In this document: in pieces, positions 52,319 through 62,345 of the stretch | Layout: the number at the start of each line of letters is the position of its first letter | Numbering within the stretch: the first letter of the stretch is position 1 | DNA from: Yponomeuta sedellus | Lineage: Eukaryota; Arthropoda; Insecta; Lepidoptera; Yponomeutidae | Direction: 5' to 3' | Assembly: GCA_934045075.1 (NCBI GenBank) | Contig: OW203748.1 | Location: 9,998,794 to 10,062,793 of the forward strand | DNA length: 64,000 bases | Position numbers and translations under genes: made by a program | The notes under the pieces: model-generated | Databases searched by the model: none | Seen by the model: the letters and a program-made list of their open reading frames with translations, nothing else | Told to the model about the DNA's origin: nothing

Positions 52319-52738
52319 AAATGGTTGTTGAAATTGATAACAGAGTTGCTGAGACTCGTATAATGATAATATCTGATGAGTTTTGAAGGTAAAGCAGAAA
52401 CAGAAACGGATATAATGCCCGGCAAACAACTTGTAGAAAAACTCTGGCAGTCAGACTTAAATAGTTATTGAAATCGACAAGAGAGTTGGTGAGGCTTGTA
52501 TAATGATAATATTTGATGAGTTTCGAAGGTAGGTATAGCAGAATCAGAAAAAGAGATTATAGGTAACGCCCGGCAGATAGCTTGAAGAAAAACTCGGGCA
52601 GTCAGACTTAAATAGTCATTGAAATCGACAAGAGAGTTGGTGAGGCTTGTATAATGATAATATTTGATGACTTTTGAAGCAGGTGCAGAAAGAGATTATA
52701 ACGCCCGGCAGATAACTTGAATAAAAATTCGGGCAGTC
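52319..52738 (+). repeat. Three diverged tandem units of about 140 bp
   Basis: TAATGATAATAT recurs at 52361, 52501 and 52642 (spacing 140 and 141). Each unit also has 'gcccggcaga' like and 'actcgggcagtcagactta' blocks. Units 2 and 3 are closer to each other than to unit 1. Confidence 0.85.
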
Positions 52739-52739
52739 G

Positions 52740-53120
52740 GAATGGCTTGGCAATTTTTTTGTTTTTCAGTTTTTATTTGACCAGCGTTCTGCGTCCACGC
52801 GAAATCAAAGCCATTTAGTCAAGTTATTTGTCTGGCTTCATAATAACACATAAGTACATAAAATGTATTTTTTTAAATAAATTCGCTTTTTGCATAAAGA
52901 TAGGTAATACAATAAAATATTGAGATCAATAAATTATAATATGATACTCGTAATTATTATCAGAATGTATCAAACAGCACCACAGCATTTTATAAAATTT
53001 GACGAAATGAAATACTTAACTAACCGGTCTAGGTTTCCAAGTGGAAAAAATGCTGATAGCCCACGAAATAAACACATAAATTAATTCTACAACATTATCA
53101 AAAGGTATTTGACAGCCTAA
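52740..53120. other. AT-rich DNA beside a GC-rich island
   Basis: 'ttgaccagcgttctgcgtcc' near 52778; otherwise no feature. Confidence 0.4.
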
Positions 53121-53129
53121 TACCCAAAC

Positions 53130-53600
53130 AGCAAGGCCGGATTCCGGAATGAAAAAAAAAACGACGCCGGATAACCGCGCGAAATACGCAAAAAATACTC
53201 ACAACATTACACACGCGCCGACGAAGAAGTCCGGAACACTTCGCCGTCCGGAAAACTCGGAAAAACCCGGAGAAACCCGGCACCCGGACCCACCTCGCAC
53301 TCACACACGCTCACTGCAAAACACCGCTCCTATCCAGTGTACCGTACTAGTGCGTCGAACGAGAAATTCGAAATTTCGAAAAAAGAATCCGCCAGACTTT
53401 TCTTTTTCAATTAACCCGTGCGGATCTTAACTGGATTGTCGTACGTAATCCGCGGACGCCCGTTGTAACTGGCTGGCTGGCGGCCCCGTCCCCCCCACCG
53501 GCGGAGGCGTGGCGGCAAATCCCTTTTCGGGGGCGGGGCCAGTGCTGGCTGGCGATACATTTTTTTTTCACCTCGCCTATATTTATACGGCGGAGGAAAT
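53130..53600. promoter_or_regulatory. CpG-rich island with TATA-like box; candidate promoter
   Basis: Sharp rise in GC and CpG against AT-rich flanks: 'cgccgacgaagaagtccgg', 'ccccaccggcggaggcgtgg', 'tcgggggcggggccagtgc'. TATAAATATA reads on the minus strand at 53587-53578. Donor-like GTGAGT words on the minus strand lie at about 53193 and 53302. It could be a distal promoter or first exon on the minus strand, or a promoter of an unknown transcript. No coding frame is convincing. Confidence 0.35.
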
Positions 53601-54195
53601 TTTTCTTCTTTTTTTCTCTCTTTAATTCGGCCAGTAGTTTATTATATTGTCTGTCTGTTTGTTTGGTTATGTTCGTTCGAAATTTAAATAAAAGTATAGA
53701 GTTGTCATTTTGTGTTGTATTGATGTTGCCTGACGGCCTGCTTCGGCTTTTGACTTAATTGACTGACAATGTTATTTTTTATGCAATATTTCTGTTTGTT
53801 ATTGCAGTAATGTCGCGGTAAAGCGGTTGGGTTACGGTGGCCGTCTGCGATTTCAAATCCTTTGAGGAATATAATTTACTAGCTGGTGCCCGCGACTTCG
53901 TCTGCGCAGGATTAGTATTTAGATAAGATAAGATGCAATTATTTGTAAAACATAGGTATAACAGAGTCATGATGTTACATTCAAGAGAAGGTAAGTGACT
54001 CTATATTTTGCCCGTAAGGCATACAAATGTATTTACAGATCTAAAATTGTATTAAAAGTATGTCAGATTATTTATATTATGTTGTAGGTATGTCAGTAAT
54101 ATATTTACCAAAAAAACGAGACAATAATAGACAACAATAATTTCGAGTACCTACCTATATTAGCGTGGCGTAAAAAATTAAAATTATCACATAAT
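53601..54195. repeat. Unassigned DNA with an RTE-type LINE end
   Basis: 53876-53925 'actagctggtgcccgcgact', 'tcgtctgcgcaggatt' is a LINE 3' end type frequent in Lepidoptera. The rest is not recognised. Confidence 0.45.
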
Positions 54196-54202
54196 CATTA
54201 TG

Positions 54203-54425
54203 ACGACCTCTGTGGCGTAGCGGTAGCGCGTTTGCCTACCATGCACGAGGTCCCGGGTTCGAATCCCGGCTGAAAACAAAAAAAAAAGTCCTGGTCTTGG
54301 ATGTTTACATGTTTGTGATGTCGTTGTTTCTGGTTCCCACGACACAGGGTATCCTAGTGTGGGGCCAGAAGCAATGTATGTGCCAGTAGGTATGTAAAAT
54401 GTTATGTTATGTTACATAAATAACT
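54203..54425 (+). mobile_element. tG-SINE
   Basis: Box A 'gtggcgtagcggtagcgcgt', box B 'cccgggttcgaatcccggct', complete body, tail 'aatgttatgttatgtta'. Confidence 0.85.
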
Positions 54426-54740
54426 TTTTCATCCCACCATCTCGGAAAGAGTATTTTTAATCTTCAATATCTGAGTGGAAAAGCCGTTTTTATTCTCTAG
54501 AGGATAAAGTAAATTGAATTTAGAACATCGTGTGCACTAAGTTTATGAATTAAAAAAATATTACACTCAATTTAAATAACTGTAGCAACGTTACTTTAAA
54601 ATTTTCTTAATTATACCTTAGTATTATTTTGTTATAATTTAAAGATTATTCTGTAATACTTACCTGTCATACTGTAGTAATTAATACCTAAACTGAAATA
54701 AAAGTGTACCTATCTTGTGATTGTAAACGTTTTTTTTTTT
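54426..54740. other. Unassigned AT-rich DNA
   Basis: No feature recognised. Confidence 0.4.
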
Positions 54741-54744
54741 GCAT

Positions 54745-54897
54745 TTAGTCATTTCCTCGCTGAGGTGGAATGAAAAGTTACGTGTTGCACTCGAGTGCAA
54801 AGATTTTTCACCTCGTGCTCTTTTGATTCCCCCGCTAACGCTCAGGATTCAAATTTTAGAATCCTTAGCTTGCTCGGTCATCAAAATTGAACACGCG
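54745..54897 (+). repeat. Dispersed repeat ('ttttcacctcgtgctctttt' type)
   Basis: 'cactcgagtgcaaagatttt', 'tcacctcgtgctcttttgat', 'cgctaacgctcaggattc' and 'gcttgctcggtcatcaaaa' match a pattern I recognise from many insect genomes. An open frame crosses it by chance. Confidence 0.45.
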
Positions 54898-55209
54898 GTT
54901 AAAAAGCCACTTTGCACTCTTGTACAACAAATAACTATTGGGTCGCATTTGAAAAATATCACACACCATCTTTATAAATTGTAGCTTATGTGTTATTCAG
55001 ATGTAGTAGCTACATTATGTAAAGTTTCATTAAAATCCATTCAGTAGTTTATGGTTAAAAAGCCACTTTGCACTCTTGTACAACAAATAACTATTGGGTC
55101 GCATTTGAAAAATATCACACACCATCTTTATAAATTGTAGCTTATGTGTTATTCAGATGTAGTAGCTACATTATGTAAAGTTTCATTAAAATCCATTCAG
55201 TAGTTTATG
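54898..55209 (+). repeat. Exact 156-bp tandem duplication
   Basis: 54898-55053 and 55054-55209 appear identical by eye. Each starts 'gttaaaaagccactttgcac' and ends 'ccattcagtagtttatg'. The unit is the 5' shoulder of the LINE tail that contains the ATTC array. Confidence 0.9.
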
Positions 55210-55230
55210 CCTACGTGAAAGAGTAACATC

Positions 55231-57349
55231 CATTCATTCATTCATTCATTCATTCATTCATTCATTCATTCATTCATTCATTCATTCATTCATTCATTCA
55301 TTCATTCATTCATTCATTCATTCATTCATTCATTCATTCATTCATTCATTCATTCATTCATTCATTCATTCATTCATTCATTCATTCATTCATTCATTCA
55401 TTCATTCATTCATTCATTCATTCATTCATTCATTCATTCATTCATTCATTCATTCATTCATTCATTCATTCATTCATTCATTCATTCATTCATTCATTCA
55501 TTCATTCATTCATTCATTCATTCATTCATTCATTCATTCATTCATTCATTCATTCATTCATTCATTCATTCATTCATTCATTCATTCATTCATTCATTCA
55601 TTCATTCATTCATTCATTCATTCATTCATTCATTCATTCATTCATTCATTCATTCATTCATTCATTCATTCATTCATTCATTCATTCATTCATTCATTCA
55701 TTCATTCATTCATTCATTCATTCATTCATTCATTCATTCATTCATTCATTCATTCATTCATTCATTCATTCATTCATTCATTCATTCATTCATTCATTCA
55801 TTCATTCATTCATTCATTCATTCATTCATTCATTCATTCATTCATTCATTCATTCATTCATTCATTCATTCATTCATTCATTCATTCATTCATTCATTCA
55901 TTCATTCATTCATTCATTCATTCATTCATTCATTCATTCATTCATTCATTCATTCATTCATTCATTCATTCATTCATTCATTCATTCATTCATTCATTCA
56001 TTCATTCATTCATTCATTCATTCATTCATTCATTCATTCATTCATTCATTCATTCATTCATTCATTCATTCATTCATTCATTCATTCATTCATTCATTCA
56101 TTCATTCATTCATTCATTCATTCATTCATTCATTCATTCATTCATTCATTCATTCATTCATTCATTCATTCATTCATTCATTCATTCATTCATTCATTCA
56201 TTCATTCATTCATTCATTCATTCATTCATTCATTCATTCATTCATTCATTCATTCATTCATTCATTCATTCATTCATTCATTCATTCATTCATTCATTCA
56301 TTCATTCATTCATTCATTCATTCATTCATTCATTCATTCATTCATTCATTCATTCATTCATTCATTCATTCATTCATTCATTCATTCATTCATTCATTCA
56401 TTCATTCATTCATTCATTCATTCATTCATTCATTCATTCATTCATTCATTCATTCATTCATTCATTCATTCATTCATTCATTCATTCATTCATTCATTCA
56501 TTCATTCATTCATTCATTCATTCATTCATTCATTCATTCATTCATTCATTCATTCATTCATTCATTCATTCATTCATTCATTCATTCATTCATTCATTCA
56601 TTCATTCATTCATTCATTCATTCATTCATTCATTCATTCATTCATTCATTCATTCATTCATTCATTCATTCATTCATTCATTCATTCATTCATTCATTCA
56701 TTCATTCATTCATTCATTCATTCATTCATTCATTCATTCATTCATTCATTCATTCATTCATTCATTCATTCATTCATTCATTCATTCATTCATTCATTCA
56801 TTCATTCATTCATTCATTCATTCATTCATTCATTCATTCATTCATTCATTCATTCATTCATTCATTCATTCATTCATTCATTCATTCATTCATTCATTCA
56901 TTCATTCATTCATTCATTCATTCATTCATTCATTCATTCATTCATTCATTCATTCATTCATTCATTCATTCATTCATTCATTCATTCATTCATTCATTCA
57001 TTCATTCATTCATTCATTCATTCATTCATTCATTCATTCATTCATTCATTCATTCATTCATTCATTCATTCATTCATTCATTCATTCATTCATTCATTCA
57101 TTCATTCATTCATTCATTCATTCATTCATTCATTCATTCATTCATTCATTCATTCATTCATTCATTCATTCATTCATTCATTCATTCATTCATTCATTCA
57201 TTCATTCATTCATTCATTCATTCATTCATTCATTCATTCATTCATTCATTCATTCATTCATTCATTCATTCATTCATTCATTCATTCATTCATTCATTCA
57301 TTCATTCATTCATTCATTCATTCATTCATTCATTCATTCATTCATTCAT
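55231..57349 (+). repeat. (ATTC)n array, about 2.1 kb, uninterrupted
   Basis: About 530 tetranucleotide units with no interruption seen. Flanks are 'cctacgtgaaagagtaacat' before and 'cttataaactttcgcgttta', 'taatattatag' after, i.e. the two sides of a LINE-type 3' tail in which a short CATT run normally sits. The array is an expansion of that run. Confidence 0.97.
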
Positions 57350-57423
57350 ACTTATAAACTTTCGCGTTTATAATATTATAGTAAGATTGATTTAAATCCG
57401 AATACCTATACTTACTTGCTGAA

Positions 57424-57773
57424 GCGCTCGTGGCCTAGTCGAACCGAGGGATTGGAATCATTCACTTGAGTTAAGCAACAACAGGCGCGGTCAGGTGCAG
57501 GATAGGTGACCGTCCCGTGACTACCGCTAGTGGCATTTATTCACAGCGCTTGCGTGCTTCGCAAGGCATGTTAAACCGGTTGGTGGTGCCATGTAATGGC
57601 AGTCGTTAATGCCTTATAGGCGGCTTCATAACTTCTGACAGTAAGGCCCGCCACAGTCTTACAATCCTCCACCGACCAGGTCTTGGCCCCCGTGGTGGAG
57701 TAGGGCCTAACCTTCCTGCGATGCAGGAAGAGACCCGTGCCCCAGCAGTGGGGACATACAAGGGTTGATATCG
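57424..57773 (+). mobile_element. 5S-SINE (type 1), full length reference copy
   Basis: Head 'cgctcgtggcctagtcgaac', 'attcacttgagttaagcaac', 'aacaggcgcggtcaggtgca', 'ggataggtgaccgtcccgtg'. The stretch from ATTCAC to GACCG lines up with the 5S rRNA internal promoter (TTAAGCA, GGCGCGGT, GATgGGtGACCG). 3' end 'gcagtggggacatacaaggg', 'ttgatatcg'. Confidence 0.9.
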
Positions 57774-57779
57774 AATAAA

Positions 57780-57885
57780 AGACATACAATAAGGCCGCCA
57801 ATTGTACTTTGTATATTTACATGTTTTATAATATGTGCTCTGGTGTACAATAAAGAATATTCTTATCTTATCTTACTCGTAGATT
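57780..57885 (+). mobile_element. LINE 3' UTR 'H'
   Basis: 'caataaggccgccaattgta', 'tgtgctctggtgtacaataa', tail 'cttatcttatcttact'. Confidence 0.6.
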
Positions 57886-57889
57886 TAAC

Positions 57890-58192
57890 GGTGTATGCTG
57901 CAACTGAAGCTTAAGCGCCGTGACGAAGCTAAAAAGGAGGGCCCCTCAGGAAGGAACAATTAAAAATTTAATCAAACGCATTCCTGAGTCGCCTTAAAAA
58001 AACGCGGAGAGAAACGAAGCAAGTAAGAAGTTACTTTCAGGAGATCATCTCATCTTCCAAAGCTTGAACGCTTTAGAGAAACAATGGACGGAAAAACTAA
58101 GCTGAGTTTCGCCAACGGAATTGCAACCATATGGCAATAAAAGTACCGGCGTGCGTGCAACGACTTATGAACGTCGATGATTAAGGTGATCT
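57890..58192 (+). pseudogene. Possible decayed LINE coding region
   Basis: 58147-58192 ('cggcgtgcgtgcaacgactt', 'atgaacgtcgatga') matches the sequence before the RTE-like C-terminus. 57900-58140 is not readable as protein. Confidence 0.4.
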
Positions 58193-58513
58193 TATTCTTT
58201 TTAATGCACTTACCCCTGCTAACGACTTTAAAAACCTATTTAGAGGCTAAAAATTCCACCCATGGCGGGATCCGAAACCGCGACCTCTGGCTAACCGTGC
58301 CAGCGCTCTTCCAACTGAGCTAATGGGCGACTCACCGGCGTCAGTGAAATTTCGAACCGCTTTACTATACTCTCTGTATTACGTACAGGCAGCGACATCT
58401 GGCTGAAGTAATTTGCATCACTTGCAGCCCCGAGTACCTACTATGCGTTAGGTTTTACATCGGTATAATATCGTTGTACCCACATGATTATATTCTTTTT
58501 AATGCACTAACTT
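58193..58513 (-). mobile_element. FB-SINE, full unit in a LINE, 8-bp TSD
   Basis: GGTGATCT at 58185-58192 and 58514-58521. Antisense tail, complete antisense unit (AAAAACC to 'tgtacccacatgattata'), then a second antisense tail: a head-to-tail partial dimer rather than an inverted one. Box B is damaged (GGGATCCGAAACC). Confidence 0.9.
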
Positions 58514-58590
58514 GGTGATCTGTCAGGATCGTGGCAAGTGGCAGTCCCTGGTCTCTGCCTACCCCTCTGGGATACGTTCGTGAGGTTATG
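58514..58590 (+). pseudogene. RTE-like LINE C-terminus (right of the SINE)
   Basis: 'ggtgatctgtcaggatcgtg' to 'tacccctctgggatacg' gives VICQDRGKWQSLVSAYPSGI. Continues the LINE broken at 58192. Confidence 0.65.
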
Positions 58591-58605
58591 TATGTATGTA
58601 TTCTA

Positions 58606-58690
58606 ATAAAAGTGTACAATAGACTTCCGGAAACTCTCCAATGCGTGCCATTGTATTTTCAAAAGAGGGCTGCACAAATGGCGTCTTGAA
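58606..58690 (+). pseudogene. Jockey-like LINE reverse transcriptase C-terminus
   Basis: Reads KVYNRLPETLQCVPLYFQKR then AAQMAS and a stop. 'YNRLPxxL … FK/QKR' is the usual end of jockey/CR1-type polymerases. Confidence 0.6.
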
Positions 58691-58747
58691 ACATGTTTTT
58701 ACACTGTCAATGAGTTTTTCAACATTATAATTGACATTGTATAAATT

Positions 58748-58958
58748 ACACTATTTTTATTTTTAATGCACTAACCCGTGCTAAGGAATAATAATACATA
58801 ATACGTAATACAGAGAATATTGTAAAGAGGTTCGAAATTTCACTGATGCCGTGAGTCGCCCATTGGCTCAATTGGTAGAGCGCTGGTACGGATAACCAGA
58901 GGTTGCGGGTTCGAATCCCGGCATGGGTGAAATTTTTAGCCTCTAAATAGGTTTTGAA
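58748..58958 (-). mobile_element. FB-SINE with 12-bp TSD
   Basis: ATTGTATAAATT at 58736-58747 and 58959-58970. Antisense tail then a sense unit from 'catacgtaatacagagaa' equivalent to the T-run (here GGTTTT). Confidence 0.95.
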
Positions 58959-59040
58959 ATTGTATAAATTTCAGATATTTTTAATTTTATAATATTTATA
59001 ACAATAATGTTGTAAAAATAGTGCCAATACTTCTTTCAAC

Positions 59041-59260
59041 TCGACGGCCTCGTGGTGCAGCGGTAGTGCATCTGCCTCCCAAGCGAGAGGTCCCGGGTTC
59101 GAACCCCGGTTGGGGCAAAAAAAAACCCGGTCTTAGATGTTTACATGTTTGTGATGTCGCTGTTTCTGGTTCCCACGACACAGGGTATCCTAGTGTGGGG
59201 CCAGAAGCAATGTATGTGCCTGTATGTAAATGTTATGTGTAAAATGTTATGTTAACTACA
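59041..59260 (+). mobile_element. tG-SINE
   Basis: Variant head 'ctcgtggtgcagcggtagtg' and 'gcctcccaagcgagaggtcc', box B 'cgggttcgaaccccggt'. The anticodon arm differs from the other copies (CCC/AAG), so a distinct subfamily. Confidence 0.85.
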
Positions 59261-59440
59261 GAGATAGTCCCAAAAACAATACAAAATAGCCTTCTGGGTT
59301 CTACCAAGGAGTACACCTGGTAGTACTAATCACCCGATTGTGTATCACTAGTACTACTGGTAGGGAAAACGATCGTTGACTTACGCTGGTAGAACGACTG
59401 ACCCCAATAATTGCAGAATTTGAGGTAATTGGGGTTATTG
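59261..59440. other. Unassigned sequence with repeated CTGGTAG words
   Basis: 'cacctggtagtactaat', 'agtactactggtagggaaaa', 'acgctggtagaacgactg'. No partner in the window. Confidence 0.4.
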
Positions 59441-59444
59441 AAAA

Positions 59445-59630
59445 CTAGCAGACCCAGCGAACTTCGTAGGTACCGCCTAACAATATTTTTTAATGTTTCT
59501 CTCCGTAAGAACCATCCTCGTACTTCAAGGAATATTCTAAAAAAATAATTAGCGAATTTGGTTCAGCTGCTCTCGAGATTTGCGCTTACCAGCACATTCA
59601 GCCATTCTTTCTTACATTATAGATAAAATA
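59445..59630. repeat. F-repeat module
   Basis: 'gcagacccagcgaacttcgt' to 'gcgcttaccagcacattcag'. Confidence 0.7.
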
Positions 59631-59811
59631 ATATAAAATTGTACATTTGTTTAAGTAAAATAAAATTATGAGTAACCTCTGTGTGATAAATAAAATATTA
59701 TATTATGCTTACCATTGCTGGCTGATAATGATCTGTTACAAAGAGACCAGAGGCCCTAGGAAGGTCACTTTAACAGATCACCTTTCCTGCTTTACGGGTG
59801 TTAAATATATT

Positions 59812-60172
59812 ACGCTCGTGGCCTAGGCTAACAGAGTGATTGGTATCAATCACTTGAGTTAAGCAACAACAAGCGCAGTCAGGAGCAGGATGGAGGACCG
59901 TCCCGTGATTACCGCTAGTGGCATTCTTCCGAGCGCTTCCGTGCTTCGCAAGGCACGTTAAGCCGTTGGCGCCGGCTGTCATGTAATGGCAGTCGTTAAG
60001 CCATGTCAGAGGCCTTATGGGCGGCTTGATAACTTCTGACAGTAAGGCCCGCCACTGTCTTACAATCCTCCACCAACCCGGACTTGGCCCCCGTGGTGGA
60101 GTATGGCCTAACCTTCCTACGATGCAGGATGAGACCCGTGCCCCAGCAGTGGGGACATACAAGGGTTGATAT
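59812..60172 (+). mobile_element. 5S-SINE (type 1), full length
   Basis: 'acgctcgtggcctaggctaa', 'gagttaagcaacaacaagcg', 'caggatggaggaccgtcccg', ends 'gcagtggggacatacaaggg', 'ttgatatcg'. Cleanest 3' two thirds of the family. Confidence 0.9.
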
Positions 60173-60179
60173 CGAAATA

Positions 60180-60477
60180 TATTACGATTTTTTGTAGGTG
60201 GTGCCCTTGCTGAACCTCGTATCTATATGTCGGATCTGACTACGCGTCTTCTCGACTAACTCATCTAGATTATTTAGCCAAGTACCTACCTACTCAATTC
60301 GTTCGTGCGATGATGTTACAACTTACAACATCCCCTTCGCTTTTGTAGTAAAACGAGTGGTTTTTTTTGCTCCGACTTTCTTTTGAGAGTCTTCAAAGAT
60401 GTTTATGGATTAGGCGTCTTGGGCTGTGCTGTATTTGCACTGCCTGCACTGGCGAGTTTACTTGAACAATTAAGGTA
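60180..60477. other. Non-repeat DNA
   Basis: No partner seen; 'gtgttatttgcactgcctgc'-type composition near 60430. Possible regulatory DNA but no motif stands out. Confidence 0.35.
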
Positions 60478-60640
60478 AGATAATTAAGATAAGAATATTC
60501 TTTATTGTGCACTGGAAAAACAACAAATACAAAACAATTGCAAATATACATAGTACAATTGGCGGCTTTATTGCTAAAAGCAATTTCTTCCAGACAACCT
60601 TACGATGGAAAGTTGCGGAAGGAAATTAGAAAGACGGGTA
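60478..60640 (-). mobile_element. LINE 3' UTR 'H' (antisense)
   Basis: 'gataagaatattctttattg', 'ttggcggctttattgctaaa', 'cttccagacaaccttacgat'. Confidence 0.65.
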
Positions 60641-60942
60641 GCCAGTGCAAATTTGAAGGTATTACTTATAAAAACACGATTTTCTTTAAACACTCGAAAT
60701 ACGCTGATGCTAATAATCTGTTGTGGAGATTTTGTAAACGAAAAACGTATCTACTACTTTTGTTTTGAAAATAACGCAGATCCTTAGGCGAAAAAGTGGG
60801 CTTATAATAATCAATATAGGACCACTTATAAGTGAAACTGTAAATCTATTAATATATATTTTTATTTTATTTCACCGCATCATGATTCAGAACTCTATCT
60901 ATGATGAATAAAGTTGTCAATTTTAAACTTTTGCTTCGATAT

Positions 60943-61043
60943 CAACCCTTGTACGTGCCCACTGTTGGGGCACGGTTATCTTCATGCATCGCAGGAAGGT
61001 TAGGCCATACTCCACCACGGGGGCCAAGTCCGGGTTGATGGAG
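60943..61043 (-). mobile_element. 5S-SINE (type 1), 3' fragment
   Basis: Antisense 'cgatatcaacccttgtacgt' to 'gtccgggttgatggagga'. Confidence 0.75.
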
Positions 61044-61044
61044 G

Positions 61045-61790
61045 AACTTTTGAGTGATGAAAGTGAATTTATTTATTAATATACTGTATTAAAATACAGA
61101 CGAGTGTTCCTAAATTCTACTTGACCCTTTTACACGGCTGTTTTCTAGGTTTATACCTTGCCGGATCACTGGTGGTCCCTAGAAGTATTCCAAGTAGTCC
61201 GTGAATCCGTTACAGCGAAATGATAATCAATTGAGTGTTAGTCCTAAAATTATATATTTTTTATTTCTAGATAGCTTAAACAACCCTTTAATTGTTTACA
61301 TTTAGAACCGACTGGATATTCCCAGACATAATAGACATTTGGTCAAATGTTTCTTTATGACTAAAAAGTTAAACCACTGGCTTAATCAGTACGTTTTCTG
61401 CTTTTCTATAAATAATATGCTCATAATAAACTTAAAATAATATTAATATCATCCAATTTCACAGGTTAATGTCAAGTTAACAATCATCAACCCGCGAAAA
61501 TGAAAATCAAAGACCTCCAATGTTGTTCCAGCAGGCTCGCTCCATTACTGTCCAAGTGTAAACGGGGCAGCGTCTTGTGAAATACGCCTCTGGTAGGTGA
61601 CTAATTAAAAGTTCCCTCTTCTTTCTGAAATTGTTTTTCTTCGCACCTTTCCACCCCCTTTTGGCGACTGAGGGTGGTACAGTTGGCTGCACGTCAACGT
61701 TCACGTCACGTCTGCACGTCACGTCAACATACACGCACTCTAGTCAGTCACGTTAAGGACCACTTTGCAACATTAATGTTGAGGTTGACC
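61045..61790. other. Unassigned DNA; weak repeat at its end
   Basis: 61507-61660 in antisense contains 'cctgctggaacaacattgga' and 'aaatacgcctctgg', similar to fragments known from moth repeats. A 75-codon frame crosses it but is not supported as a gene. 61700-61735 has repeated CACGTC words. Confidence 0.4.
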
Positions 61791-61797
61791 TTCTGCT

Positions 61798-61978
61798 GAC
61801 TATATTCTTTTTTAATGCACTTTTTAAATTTGAAAAAAAAGACAGTTTAAAAACCTATTTAGAGGCTAAAAATTCCACCCATGCCGGGATTCGAACCCGC
61901 GACCTCTGGCACGGATAGCCAGAGGTCGCGGGTTCGAATGCCGACATGGGTGAAATTTTTAGCCTCTAAATAGGTTTT
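61798..61978. mobile_element. FB-SINE, perfect snap-back hairpin
   Basis: TTCTGCT at 61791-61797 and 61979-61985. Arms of about 60 bp (about 61850-61911 and 61919-61978) pair almost completely. The 7-base loop ACGGATA is the anticodon loop of the tRNA-like unit and the stem CTGGC/GCCAG is the anticodon stem. Confidence 0.9.
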
Positions 61979-61985
61979 TTCTGCT

Positions 61986-62195
61986 AAAATGGTGTGAAAA
62001 GGTTTGCAACGTTACAACTGTACAAGACGATTATTTAAAAAACGCTGGTGGGCCTACGTCGGTCGGTTACACGGCCGTTGTCTTAACGTGAATCGTCTAT
62101 AAGTAAGCGGTAATTTTTAGCTCACACTTCGAAGACGTCACTGGCGCCATCTAGCGGTGCGAGTCAAGAGGATCTGAGTAATTTATTTTATTTAT
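61986..62195. other. LTR end scrap and unassigned DNA
   Basis: 61986-62018 ('aaaatggtgtgaaaaggttt', 'gcaacgttaca') is the outer end of the gypsy-like LTR. 62019-62195 is unassigned. Confidence 0.5.
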
Positions 62196-62199
62196 TAGG

Positions 62200-62345
62200 C
62201 ACACACAAGCACGGAACAGCTCGGGAAAATGACACTAGCGATAGTCACTGGATGGCTATCTATCCAGCAAATGACCGCGCCTGTTGTTGCTTAACTCATG
62301 TGATTGATTCCAATCACTCGGTTCCACTAGGCCACGAGCGCTTCA
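62200..62345 (-). mobile_element. 5S-SINE (type 1), 5' head
   Basis: Minus strand 'gaagcgctcgtggcctagtg', 'gagttaagcaacaacaggcg' with 'ggatagatagccatccagtg' in place of box C; ends in 'gtgcttgtgtgtg'. Confidence 0.8.

Noticed and set aside
53098..53430. Arg/Pro-rich frames in the CpG-rich island as a coding exon
   Set aside because: Frames on both strands are open simply because of base composition; no domain.
55231..57349. CRISPR-like or satellite array
   Set aside because: A single tetranucleotide without spacers; eukaryotic context.
57424..57545. 5S rRNA gene
   Set aside because: Only the internal promoter part matches and it continues into a SINE body with many truncated copies.
61507..61734. 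75-codon minus-strand frame as a gene
   Set aside because: Part of it resembles dispersed moth repeat sequence and it has low-complexity CACGTC-derived residues.
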